Positions 28,268 through 36,429 of a stretch of 64,000 nt of DNA are shown here, piece by piece. The notes under the pieces were generated by a model. The model ran no database searches. It was not told the DNA's origin and saw only the letters and a list, made by a program, of their open reading frames with translations. This stretch comes from Bacteroidaceae bacterium (GTDB lineage: Bacteria > Bacteroidota > Bacteroidia > Bacteroidales > Bacteroidaceae): assembly GCA_017416805.1 (NCBI GenBank), contig JAFQBB010000039.1, positions 62,001-126,000 of the forward strand, read 5' to 3'. Positions within the stretch are counted from its first letter, which is position 1. Each line of letters starts with the position of its first letter. The position numbers and the translations under genes were made by a program.

Positions 28268-28416
28268 TCATTCCGACGGGCTCGGGAGTGACGGAGAGAA
28301 TATACCTATTATTAATATGAACGTAAAAACGATGCAGAGAAATGAAAAGACTGACATTGACAAGTCTCTGAAAAAGTGAAGAGGGTGTTCACGTGGAACA
28401 TCCTCTTCACTCTTTT
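28268..28416 (+). ncRNA. Putative short RNA or 20-aa leader-type message
   Basis: Bounded by a good promoter (28229-28261) and a hairpin terminator (28376-28410 plus T-run). Inside is a hairpin-prone ATTCCGACGGG...GGGAGTGACGG stretch and one short frame at 28317-28379 encoding 20 residues (MNVKTMQRNEKTDIDKSLKK), highly charged. It could be a small RNA, a small peptide gene, or both. The 149-base length is an estimate from the -7 box and the T-run. Confidence 0.45.
28376..28416. terminator. Bidirectional terminator
   Basis: 28376-28390 pairs with 28396-28410 (15 bp, one G-U; core GTGAAGAGG) around 5 bases. TCTTTT follows on the plus strand and CTTTTTC on the minus strand, so it can stop the short plus transcript and the large minus-strand operon that ends at 28440. 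Confidence 0.75.
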
Positions 28417-28439
28417 ATATATGAATCTTTATCCATCAC

Positions 28440-30938
28440 TTACTTCTCAACCCACTTACGGAAAAAGCGGAAGCGCATCATCCAGCGGAAGAGGGCAGGC
28501 TGGAGGGCATAGGTGAGCAGGATAGTGGCACTCATGCCGACAATGGTGCTTAGTCCTATGCTGTGTATGGCCGGATGGGTGGCGAAGAGGAGCGAGCCGG
28601 TGACTACCATCAATACGAGGGCGGAGAAGAAAATGGCTGTCTTGTGGTAGGTGAGCAGGGCATCGCCTTCCTTGCGTGCTTGTGCCAACAGGCCGGTCAT
28701 CACAAAGATGCTATAATCGACTCCAATACCGAAGATGAATGTTGCGATGATGATGTTGATAAGGTTGAAATCAAGTCCGCACAGTCCCATCACCCCTTTT
28801 ACCACATACCAGCTGAGGCTCATGGGAAGAAATGAGAGAATGGCCAACGGCAGGTTGCGGAAGGCGATGAGCAATACCACAAAGACAAACATTGAAGAGA
28901 TGCCCAGAATGGTGTTGAAGTCGTTGTTGAGCAGGGTGACCATGTCGCTGGTGTAATAGAAGGGGTCGATGACCAATCCGTGGGGGCAAGAGGCTACGGT
29001 ATTGCTTACGGTCATCTTGTCCGCTTCGTCCATCTGCACAGAGGTGAAAACCAAGTAGCGGTCATCGGCCTCTTCGATGAAATTGCTCAACAGGCTTTCG
29101 GGCAAGACCTCGGCATCGTAGAGACTGGTGGGTTCGTATTGGCTTTCTGTCATGATGAAGAACGGTTCGAACATCTCGGGCGAGAGTCCGTTCCGGCGGG
29201 CCGAAGCGGTAATGAGGCTTCTCACTTGGTCTGTCCGTTCGGGTGTCCAGTACTCCTCCCACCGGGCTATGCGCTCCTCTTGTTCGGTTGTGGGAACAAA
29301 GAGTACTGACGAACGGGAGAATTGCTTTACGATGCCGGCCTGTTGCAACGAGTCGAGTGCGGCAATGACTACCTTATTATATATGAGGGCTGAATCAAGG
29401 GTGGAGGCTGTGGTGGCATAGTACATCGAGGCATTTCCACGGTTTACTTTGTCGGCATATTGCTCGTTTGAGCGGATTACCTTAGGCTCGTTGTAGCCTA
29501 TGTTGCGTAGGTTGCTGTCGAATCCCACCCAGTCGGCGGTGAAGAAGGTGACTATGCATAATGCCACCAATGCCCAGCGCAAGGGACGTTTGCGGTCAAT
29601 AGGGTAGGAGTTGATACGGTCCAGTTGGCGGAAAGCCCGTTCGTTGCGTCTGTTTTTGGATGGTTGGAAGAAGTGGGGCAGGAATATGAGGGCAAACAGG
29701 GTAGTGCCAACCATGGAAAGAGATGCAAAGATTCCAAAATCGCGTAGCAGGTCGCTCTCTGTGAACAACAATCCCATGAAGGCACCAATGGTGGTGATGC
29801 ATCCTAAACATACGGGGGTGGCCTGGTCGCGCAACACCTGTTCGGGGTCGCTCACATATTTGTAGTGTACAAGGACGTGCAGACAATAGCTGAGTGCCAC
29901 ACCAAGGACTATGGCACCTATGCCTACGGCCATGAGCGACATGCCTCCCTTAATCCAGTAGATGGTGGCCAATGAGAAGAAGGCCCCATACACTACGGGC
30001 AATAACAGCATAGGGAGTGTGCCCCATCCGCGCATACAGATACCTATAAAGATGCAGATGGCCAACAATGAAATGCCAATGGTGAGTACAAGGTCTGCTT
30101 TGATTTGTCGTGAGTTGAAGACACTCTGCACAGGCGAACCGTGGAAAAGGACCTCAACATCGGGATGTTCTTGTTCGAAGGTCTCGATTTGTTCTTCCAA
30201 TAGGGTTATCAGGTGTGTGCCGGCTTTTGAGTTGAAGGAGTTGAAGTTTGGTGAGAGGAAGGCCAAGGCTACAGTGCTGTCAGGTGCAAACAGTTGTCCG
30301 TCAATCATGGTGTATCCGCCAATTCCTCCTTTGACTGTCATCCCCTCAGGTATCAGGGCCGTACGTAAAGCGGCAGGGTCTTGTCCTACCATCGTTGAAA
30401 CCGAACCATCTTCATCGGCCATAACCATGGCTGCATTCAATGCCATTTGCCGCTCGATGGCTTCGGGGGTAAGCAATGTGTCGAATCGGGCGTATGCCGT
30501 TTCGTTCACGAAGGAAGGAACATTGGTCAGAGCATAATCCAACGCATTTACCATCAAGTCGTCATCTACACGGCTCAGGATATGAGCTATGTAGTGTGTG
30601 GCGGTATCGGCCGCCAACAAGGCTTCTACCAATTCGTCAGTACAAGTGGCCAAGTGGGCGGTCAGTTCCTCGGGGTCTGTTGCCTCTTGCTCCTCCTTAT
30701 TTCCCTTTTGCTTGGCGGCCAGCTGGATAAATATCTTGTCTTTCACCCTGAGGTTGCCGAAGGCCAATCCGCTTTCAGTGGCAGACTCGGTTTGCGGCAA
30801 CAGTTTGGCAATGTTTTCTTCGTATTCTACCTTTAGGCCCGTGTAAACGAACAACACGCTGCTGGCAACCAACAACGTGTACATCAGCCATTTTCTGGCA
30901 GCAAGAAAACGGTATAGGGGGATAAATATCTTCTCCAT
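28440..30938 (-). CDS. MMPL/RND superfamily lipid exporter
   Basis: An 832-residue inner-membrane transporter of the MMPL/RND type: two repeats, each a single helix (residues about 15-35), a large periplasmic loop and a block of five helices (about 275-420 and 690-825). The second block includes GVDYSIFVMTGL, the conserved proton-relay helix. In aryl polyene and flexirubin clusters such a protein moves the acyl product to the outer membrane. It is the last gene of the minus-strand fatty-acid-like operon, 46 bases after the hot-dog gene, and ends at a bidirectional terminator. The cargo is inferred from its neighbours. Confidence 0.85.
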   Translation of the reverse strand: MEKIFIPLYRFLAARKWLMYTLLVASSVLFVYTGLKVEYEENIAKLLPQTESATESGLAFGNLRVKDKIFIQLAAKQKGNKEEQEATDPEELTAHLATCTDELVEALLAADTATHYIAHILSRVDDDLMVNALDYALTNVPSFVNETAYARFDTLLTPEAIERQMALNAAMVMADEDGSVSTMVGQDPAALRTALIPEGMTVKGGIGGYTMIDGQLFAPDSTVALAFLSPNFNSFNSKAGTHLITLLEEQIETFEQEHPDVEVLFHGSPVQSVFNSRQIKADLVLTIGISLLAICIFIGICMRGWGTLPMLLLPVVYGAFFSLATIYWIKGGMSLMAVGIGAIVLGVALSYCLHVLVHYKYVSDPEQVLRDQATPVCLGCITTIGAFMGLLFTESDLLRDFGIFASLSMVGTTLFALIFLPHFFQPSKNRRNERAFRQLDRINSYPIDRKRPLRWALVALCIVTFFTADWVGFDSNLRNIGYNEPKVIRSNEQYADKVNRGNASMYYATTASTLDSALIYNKVVIAALDSLQQAGIVKQFSRSSVLFVPTTEQEERIARWEEYWTPERTDQVRSLITASARRNGLSPEMFEPFFIMTESQYEPTSLYDAEVLPESLLSNFIEEADDRYLVFTSVQMDEADKMTVSNTVASCPHGLVIDPFYYTSDMVTLLNNDFNTILGISSMFVFVVLLIAFRNLPLAILSFLPMSLSWYVVKGVMGLCGLDFNLINIIIATFIFGIGVDYSIFVMTGLLAQARKEGDALLTYHKTAIFFSALVLMVVTGSLLFATHPAIHSIGLSTIVGMSATILLTYALQPALFRWMMRFRFFRKWVEK

Positions 30939-30984
30939 GTCTTTGTCTGTTCGGTCTCTTTCTTTTTGATTTTCAAACCTCGTT

Positions 30985-31344
30985 TCAGTTCAGTTCGGCT
31001 TTCAATTCCAGATAAGTTTCACCCTCCTTGCCCAGTGTGGCACGCAGCTTGTAGGTGCCCTCTTTCTCTTCCATGACGATGGTTGCCACCATGGTGGGGT
31101 GTGCCTGGGGTGTGACAAGGGTTGTCAGGCGGCATAGTTGCAGGTTGCCCATGAAGAGGCTTCGGCCTGCTACTTGCTCTGCCAGTTCCTTAATCATCTG
31201 TATGTTGCATACGCCCGGCGATACAGGTTCGCCAGGGAAATGCCCTTGATATACGTTACATTCGGGGTTCAAGCGAATATGAAATATGTAGGCACTCTCT
31301 TGTTGCGATGTGCCTTCAATGGTGTAATAGTCTTTTATAAGCAT
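30985..31344 (-). CDS. Hot-dog fold 3-hydroxyacyl-ACP dehydratase, ApeI-like
   Basis: About 119 residues from the ATG giving MLIKDYYTIEG; a start at 31365 adds seven residues and overlaps the previous gene by 31 bp. The segment VYQGHFPGEPVSPGV with H35 is the FabZ/FabA-type active-site signature and is close in order and size to the ApeI dehydratase of aryl polyene loci. It would dehydrate a 3-hydroxyacyl chain on the carrier protein encoded upstream. It overlaps the thioesterase gene by about 10 bp, so translation is coupled. Confidence 0.78.
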   Translation of the reverse strand: MLIKDYYTIEGTSQQESAYIFHIRLNPECNVYQGHFPGEPVSPGVCNIQMIKELAEQVAGRSLFMGNLQLCRLTTLVTPQAHPTMVATIVMEEKEGTYKLRATLGKEGETYLELKAELN

Positions 31345-31775
31345 ATTCCGTTTTTCTTTTTCCATTCAGTCAGGAAGTCCGGACATGATAGTACGAATTC
31401 TCCCTCGTGGGTAGTAAACAGTTGGGTTGTTTCCGCTCTGAAAAGCAGGGCATTGTCCTCCTTGCGTCTTATTTCGTAATCGAAGATTATTTTGGCTCCT
31501 CGCACAGGGCGGTAGGTAATGGTCACCAGCAGGATGTCATCGGTTGTGGCAGGCATGAGGTACTTCATCTTGATGTCGTACATTGGTGCCAGAAATCCTT
31601 GGTTGTACATATACATATACTCCAAGCCGAATTCGTGGCCAAATGCTTCGCGTGCATCTTCGAGGTACTCCAAATATCGGCCGTGCCATACAATGCGCAG
31701 GCTGTCCACTTCAGAAAACCGGACTTTCACTTCCACCGTAGTGGTGAGGGAGGTAGCTGTTGATTGGCTCTTCAT
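31335..31775 (-). CDS. 4-hydroxybenzoyl-CoA thioesterase family protein
   Basis: A 146-residue single hot-dog domain. The signature VRFSEVDSLRIVWHGRYLEYLEDARE (residues 18-43, D24 and H31) is that of 4HBT/YbgC-type acyl-thioesterases. It could release or edit acyl chains from the carrier protein of this operon. Many aryl polyene clusters carry one such gene. Spacing to the upstream dehydratase gene is 31 bases. Confidence 0.85.
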   Translation of the reverse strand: MKSQSTATSLTTTVEVKVRFSEVDSLRIVWHGRYLEYLEDAREAFGHEFGLEYMYMYNQGFLAPMYDIKMKYLMPATTDDILLVTITYRPVRGAKIIFDYEIRRKEDNALLFRAETTQLFTTHEGEFVLSCPDFLTEWKKKNGICL

Positions 31776-31806
31776 TTCTTAATTATTAATTCTCAGCGTA
31801 GCAGGC

Positions 31807-32241
31807 TCACTCCTTTATGAATATTTTCATCTGGCAAGTGGCTATAACCTCCTTGTCTGCTTGTGTTTCGGCCGCAATGAGAGTGACCCCGGCTGCTTCG
31901 CCAAGAACTTTCAGTGTGGTGATAAGAGTTTCGCCTGTATGTGGAAGGCGGGCAATCTTGAATTTCTTCACCTCGCCGATGAATCCCAGTTTTGGTTCTT
32001 CGCCTTGCATGTAGGGAGCATATCCGGCAAAAGCGGCGGCCGATTGTGCCACGTGCTCTATCAGCCCCGGTTCCTGTAGGGTGCCGTCAAGGCAAAAAAT
32101 GTTGTCCGTTTTGATGGTAAGTCCTGTGGTAGCGCTTACGGCATCAGCTTCAAAGAATGTGTCCACCATCACGATAGGCGGACGTTGGGGAATGAGTTTG
32201 TACAGGCCTTCTCCTTTGAGGATAGGTTCAGTCATTTTCAT
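31807..32241 (-). CDS. Hot-dog dehydratase-like protein, ApeP-like
   Basis: A 144-residue hot-dog protein opening LIPQRPPIVMVDTF, the FabZ/ApeP start. The usual catalytic HFPG turn is replaced by DGTLQEPG, followed by LIEHVAQSAAAFAGY, which keeps the helix with the acidic residue. This is the ApeP-type pattern rather than canonical FabZ, so the second dehydratase of the operon may have altered chemistry or act together with the HFPG-bearing one at 30985-31344. A start six bases inside (second Met) is also possible. Between it and the carrier-protein gene lies a 195-base gap filled by a long hairpin repeat. Confidence 0.78.
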   Translation of the reverse strand: MKMTEPILKGEGLYKLIPQRPPIVMVDTFFEADAVSATTGLTIKTDNIFCLDGTLQEPGLIEHVAQSAAAFAGYAPYMQGEEPKLGFIGEVKKFKIARLPHTGETLITTLKVLGEAAGVTLIAAETQADKEVIATCQMKIFIKE

Positions 32242-32300
32242 TTATTTGTAGGATTGATAATACAGCCACTCTTTTAATAGGCGGGCGCTTCATAAATGTA

Positions 32301-32410
32301 TTTAGGCACGGATTTTTCGCTTTGCTCAAGGGAACTCCACGGATTAACGTGGTTTTCAGTCTATGTTTATATCAAAATTTTCCGTGCAATCCGTGTCATC
32401 CGTGCCTAAA
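32301..32410. repeat. Long GCACGGAT hairpin element inside the operon
   Basis: TTTAGGCACGGAT (32301-32313) and ATCCGTGCCTAAA (32398-32410) are perfect 13-bp outer arms. Inside are partial CCACGGATTA and CCGTGTCATC repeats. It belongs to the family also found at 37292-37361 and 54753-54843. Here it lies between two genes of one operon. Confidence 0.7.
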
Positions 32411-32436
32411 TCAATTTTGGAATCTCCTCGTGAGAA

Positions 32437-32679
32437 TTACTTCTGGTTGTCGTTTACGAAGTCGTAGAGAGCGGCAAATGTCTGGATGTTAATCAGCTCA
32501 CTGCTCTTGATCTTTACACCAAACTCTGATTCAATCAAGGCTACCATATCAACCAGACTCAAGCTGTCCAGTTGGAGAGTTTCTTTGATGTTTGCATCAG
32601 GAGTGATGTCCTCTACCTCAATTTCAAATTCTTCCGCCAATACTTCGTTAATTTTCTCAATCAGTTCGTTCTTTTCCAT
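32437..32679 (-). CDS. Acyl carrier protein
   Basis: An 80-residue acidic carrier protein with the phosphopantetheine site QLDSLSLVD (Ser39 in D-S-L). It would carry the growing chain between the ketosynthase, dehydratases and thioesterase of this operon. Length and charge are those of a dedicated type II carrier protein. The primary AcpP is expected elsewhere. Confidence 0.88.
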   Translation of the reverse strand: MEKNELIEKINEVLAEEFEIEVEDITPDANIKETLQLDSLSLVDMVALIESEFGVKIKSSELINIQTFAALYDFVNDNQK

Positions 32680-32793
32680 TTTTTACTTGTTTTATTGTTA
32701 TGGTTATTATTATTATTATTTGATTTACGATTTCGTTATTTACTATTTGCTGAATTACTCCTCTTCCCTCTCGGGGGAGAGTCAGTGGAGGCT

Positions 32794-34014
32794 TCAGAGA
32801 TTGCGTATCACCAGAGTCGAGTTTGTTCCTCCGAATCCGAACGAGTTGGAGAGGAAGGTGTCAAAATTCTTCTCTATGCGTTTGTCGGGGATAAGCAACT
32901 TGGCCGAATCCTCATCAGGGTTCTCAAAGTTGAGGTTAGCGGCAATGAAGCCGTTTTTCATCATCAGCATAGAGTAGATTACCTCGCTGGCACCGGCCAT
33001 CCACATTTCGTGTCCTGTCTGGCTCTTGGTGCTGGTCACCTCGATGCGGCGGTCTCCGATGACGTTGTAGATAGCTTTAGCTTCGTTGGTGTCACCCACA
33101 TGGGTTGATGTGGCGTGTGCATTGATGTATCCGATTTCGTTTACGTCGATACCTGCACGGCGTATGGCCATCAGCAACGATTTGGTAGGTCCTTCCACGT
33201 TGGGTGAAGAGATATGGTCGCCATTGGATGAGAATCCGTATCCAAGGATTTCGGCCAGGATAGGAGCACCACGGCGTACGGCCGATTCATAACTCTCTAT
33301 GATAACCGTAGCTGCACCTCCTCCAGGTACAAGTCCGTCACGGTCGCGGTCAAACGGACGGCTGGCCTTGGTAGGTTCGTCTTCGCGGACAGAGAAAGCC
33401 GAGATACCGTCGAATGATCCTATTGACCAAGGGTTCACCTCCTGAGCTCCACCACAAACCACCATTTCCTGTAGTCCGTTCTGGATGAGCAACGCACCAA
33501 GGCCGATGGCATGCGAACCACTGGCACAAGCGCCACTGACGGTGAGGTTGATACCTTTCAGTTTGAAGATGCAACCAAGGTTCATGGTTACTGTAGAGTT
33601 CATTGATTGGAAGATGGCTCCCGAGCCTACGAGTGTAGTATCTTTCTTCTCGCGCATGGCATCGACGGCTTTCACGTTGGGCACGGTAGAACTGTCGTTT
33701 CCATAAAGCAGACCGACATCGTGCGTGTTCAGGTAGTCCTGGTCAATGCCGGCATTGCGGAGAGCATCTGCGGTGGCGCAATAAGCATATTGGGCCTGTT
33801 GTGGCATATATACGCGTTGGGCACGGCTGAGCACCTTTTTCAAGTCCGGATCTTCGAGGTGGGCGGTCAGTGCCGAACGGAATCCCATTTCTTTGCGGAT
33901 AGGGTCAAAAACTATGCCCGACTTACCGTTGTAGAGCGAGTCGCGCACCTCATCCAAGGTTTTTCCAAGGCATGAATAGATTCCCATGCCGGTTATTACA
34001 ACTCTGTTTTGCAT
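32794..34014 (-). CDS. Beta-ketoacyl-ACP synthase (KAS II/APE type)
   Basis: A 406-residue condensing enzyme with the complete KAS I/II triad: C163 in VSGACASGSHA, H300 in INAHATSTHVGD and H335 in KSQTGHEMWMAG with K330. It elongates acyl chains on the carrier protein. Sequence order and operon match the ketosynthases of aryl polyene-like clusters, where usually two or three ketosynthase-type genes occur; here only one is present, so the product may be simpler or further genes may lie elsewhere. Confidence 0.9.
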   Translation of the reverse strand: MQNRVVITGMGIYSCLGKTLDEVRDSLYNGKSGIVFDPIRKEMGFRSALTAHLEDPDLKKVLSRAQRVYMPQQAQYAYCATADALRNAGIDQDYLNTHDVGLLYGNDSSTVPNVKAVDAMREKKDTTLVGSGAIFQSMNSTVTMNLGCIFKLKGINLTVSGACASGSHAIGLGALLIQNGLQEMVVCGGAQEVNPWSIGSFDGISAFSVREDEPTKASRPFDRDRDGLVPGGGAATVIIESYESAVRRGAPILAEILGYGFSSNGDHISSPNVEGPTKSLLMAIRRAGIDVNEIGYINAHATSTHVGDTNEAKAIYNVIGDRRIEVTSTKSQTGHEMWMAGASEVIYSMLMMKNGFIAANLNFENPDEDSAKLLIPDKRIEKNFDTFLSNSFGFGGTNSTLVIRNL

Positions 34015-34036
34015 ATTATTATATATCTATTTTTAT

Positions 34037-34080
34037 AGTTTAAAGTTTAAAGTTTAAAGTTCAAAGTTTAAAGTTCAAAG
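34037..34080. repeat. Heptamer tandem repeat (AGTTTAA/AGTTCAA)
   Basis: Six 7-bp units, AGTTTAA or AGTTCAA, in the 142-base gap between ketosynthase and acyltransferase genes. One of at least eight 7-bp arrays in the window. Confidence 0.75.
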
Positions 34081-34156
34081 CGTAGGGTGTAGAGTTTAGG
34101 GATTAAATCTGCAAGACTGTCAGTCTTTTTCTGCTTTTTATTAATTAGCAGTCTTG

Positions 34157-35518
34157 TTATTTCACTCCCATTCCCTTCAGCTTCTCACCGATTCGTTGTT
34201 TCAACGAGCGGATTTTTCCCACCATGCTTGAGGTGGCCATCTGGTAGCGTATTTCGCGGATGGTTCCTTTTACCCATTCCTTGTATTTCCATGCAAAAAT
34301 CATGAGGGCGGGGAAGAGGGCTACGTAAATCAGACCTGCCCACCAACTGACGTTCACCCATGTGGCAATGAGGGTGATAAGGCCAAACAAGGGTAATAGG
34401 AGCAATGCATTGAAGACGAAGAGCATGGTGCCCTCAAACATGGGGTCCTTGAATTTCTTCTTGAAGAAAGCCATGGGGATGGCGTATGCCGGAAGCGAAG
34501 GCCAGAGTGAGAAAATCCACAAGGGCAACAGGGCCAGCAATCCCATCAGTTTCAGTGAGCTGACGATGGGTGTCGTGGGGTGCTCCATGTTGTCAAGCGT
34601 GAATCCAGCTTTGTCCAAGCATTGTTTCAGTTCGCGTGCATCGGCATAAAGCGCCTCAACCTCCGCAGGGTTCTGCTCCTGCTCCTTTTGGATAGCTTCC
34701 ACAATCTTCTTGTCCGCCGTCAGCCTGTTGGGCAGAGCTTTAGGGTTTAGTCCCATCTGTTTGGCCACGTCAGCTCCCCATGTCAGGCGGATGAAATCCA
34801 CGGCATCGTAGTTTTCCACATCGCGTATGTCCAGCATCAGTTCGCTGATCTGTTTGCGTACCAAGTCATTCACTTTGCGTTGGGCCGTACGTGGTTTTGT
34901 CTTGTACAGGTCATAATAAGGCTTCAGCGAAATCTTTTCGCCATACTTCACCATGTATTGGTTTCTGAAGCCGAAATAATCGGAGTAGTGGTTGCACGAA
35001 GGCAGGATGAAAATCTCTTTCTCGAAATTACCCGCTTCGGCGGCCTGGAAAGCCATCTTTGTGTAGCCAAAGGAGAATGTACCCAACCAATGTTTGTCCT
35101 GATGTCCGGCCTCGGGAAACATCAATATGGTGTTTCCGCCCAACAGGGTGCGCTCGGTCATCTTGAAGGTCTCTTCATTTTTTGCCAATGCGGCTTCGCC
35201 TTCGTAATTGATTCGGAAAGCCGGAAGCAAACCGATGCCGCGCAAGAACTTTCCGGCCAACGGATGGTAAGCAAACACATCGGCACGGGTGATGACATTC
35301 AGTTTGCGGTCGTGAAAACTCACCACCACGCCCAAGGGGTCGTTCAAACAATTCTGATGGTTGCTGACAATGAGCAACGGAGTGCCGTCCGCCGGGATGG
35401 CTTCTTTGTTTACTCTATATACATTCCTATAATAAACATTGTCATTCAAGAAGCGTATGTAGCTCCTGAAAAAACGATAGATAAATCCAGGCTTTTCTGT
35501 CTCTATTTTCTTCTCCAT
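34157..35518 (-). CDS. Lysophospholipid acyltransferase (PlsC-like), first gene of the fatty-acid-like operon
   Basis: A 453-residue membrane protein. The acyltransferase motif reads SNHQNCLNDP with H54 and D60, one residue longer than the classical H-x4-D, a spacing I recall from Bacteroidetes homologues. The second motif is FPEAGHQD. C-terminal helices (about 320-410) anchor it. It probably attaches an acyl product of the operon to a lipid or glycerol acceptor. A minus-strand -7 box lies 38 bases upstream of the start. It begins a seven-gene operon ending with the MMPL exporter. Confidence 0.82.
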   Translation of the reverse strand: MEKKIETEKPGFIYRFFRSYIRFLNDNVYYRNVYRVNKEAIPADGTPLLIVSNHQNCLNDPLGVVVSFHDRKLNVITRADVFAYHPLAGKFLRGIGLLPAFRINYEGEAALAKNEETFKMTERTLLGGNTILMFPEAGHQDKHWLGTFSFGYTKMAFQAAEAGNFEKEIFILPSCNHYSDYFGFRNQYMVKYGEKISLKPYYDLYKTKPRTAQRKVNDLVRKQISELMLDIRDVENYDAVDFIRLTWGADVAKQMGLNPKALPNRLTADKKIVEAIQKEQEQNPAEVEALYADARELKQCLDKAGFTLDNMEHPTTPIVSSLKLMGLLALLPLWIFSLWPSLPAYAIPMAFFKKKFKDPMFEGTMLFVFNALLLLPLFGLITLIATWVNVSWWAGLIYVALFPALMIFAWKYKEWVKGTIREIRYQMATSSMVGKIRSLKQRIGEKLKGMGVK

Positions 35519-35555
35519 TTTTCTTGTTCAATCATTTGCTATGCAAAAGAAGGTG

Positions 35556-35563
35556 CAAAAGTA
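35556..35563 (-). promoter_or_regulatory. Bacteroidales -7 box for the fatty-acid-like operon
   Basis: CAAAAGTA on the plus strand is TACTTTTG on the minus strand, matching TAnnTTTG, with the ATG at 35518 about 30 bases beyond the expected transcription start. A -33 element is not obvious. Confidence 0.5.
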
Positions 35564-35680
35564 CAAAAAAATAAGGACTTATGCCATATTTTCGCTCATG
35601 TCTGTTGGTTTTGTGCAAAAAAAGAAGACTAAATACGACATTTTGAACAATTTGATTCCTTATTAGGACAGTTTGGTGAT

Positions 35681-36183
35681 GAGCTACTAGTGACTAGCTA
35701 CTAGCTACTAGTGATTGGCGACTAGTGACTAGCGACTAGTCTTGTTGCTCATAACTCGTCGCTCATAGCTCGTAGCTCGTAACTCATAACTCATAACTCA
35801 TAGCAGGCAACTCGTAGCTCGTAACTCGTAGCTCGTCGCTCATAGCTCGTAGCTCATAACTCATAGCAGGCAACTCGTAGCTCGTAACTCGTAGCTCGTA
35901 ACTCGTAACTCGTAGCTCGTAGCTCATAACTCGTAGCTCGTAACTCATAACTCATAACTCATAGCAGGCAACTTGTAACTCGTAACTCGTAACTCGTAAC
36001 TCGTAGCTTGTAACTCGTAACTCGTAGCTTGTAACTCGTAACTCGTAGCTCGTAACTCGTAACTCGTAGCTTGTAACTCGTAACTCGTAGCTTGTAACTC
36101 GTAACTCGTAGCTTGTAACTCGTAACTCGTAACTCGTAACTCGTAGCTCGTAACTCGTAGCTCGTAACTCGTAGCTCGTAACT
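35681..36183. repeat. Half-kilobase heptamer array (AACTCGT/AGCTCGT)
   Basis: About 500 bases of 7-bp units, first ACTAGTG/ACTAGCT types (35681-35740), then AACTCGT, AGCTCGT, AACTCAT, AGCTTGT. Units centre on tetramers such as CTAG and AGCT. It fills the space between divergent genes. A minus-strand frame of 81 codons runs through it (TSYEL repeats) but is a product of the 21-base register, not a gene. Confidence 0.9.
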
Positions 36184-36202
36184 TACTCATTTAGTAGAGC
36201 AT

Positions 36203-36250
36203 TTTTTCTTCCCTACGTGGAAAAAAGTTTTTTCAGGTAGGGAAGAAAAA
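36203..36250. terminator. Long hairpin, possible bidirectional terminator
   Basis: TTTTTCTTCCCTAC (36203-36216) pairs perfectly with 36237-36250, and inside GAAAAAA pairs with TTTTTTC, giving a nearly continuous stem of 21 bp. T- and A-rich outer arms allow termination on either strand. It separates the heptamer array from the nadC promoter. Confidence 0.6.
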
Positions 36251-36289
36251 TAGTGAGGGTAAAAGAAAAAATATTCGGGAAAATATTTG

Positions 36290-36297
36290 TAGTTTTG
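36290..36297 (+). promoter_or_regulatory. Bacteroidales -7 box for nadC
   Basis: TAGTTTTG fits TAnnTTTG and would start a leader of about 125 bases before the ATG at 36430. No riboswitch-like fold was recognised in the leader. Confidence 0.5.
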
Positions 36298-36429
36298 CGG
36301 CAAATTAAAAGGAGCTTCTTCAATTTGGTTGAAAAGGTGTGAAAACAGGCCTGAAAAATGAACATATGTTCATATTTTCCCCTGATTTTAATCAGGTTGC
36401 AGAAGGGTAAATTAAAGAATGGAAAAAGT

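Noticed and set aside
35945..36190. 81-codon minus-strand frame with repeated TSYEL residues
   Set aside because: It is the 7-bp repeat array read in a 21-base register; no start context, no family, and array length varies by nature.
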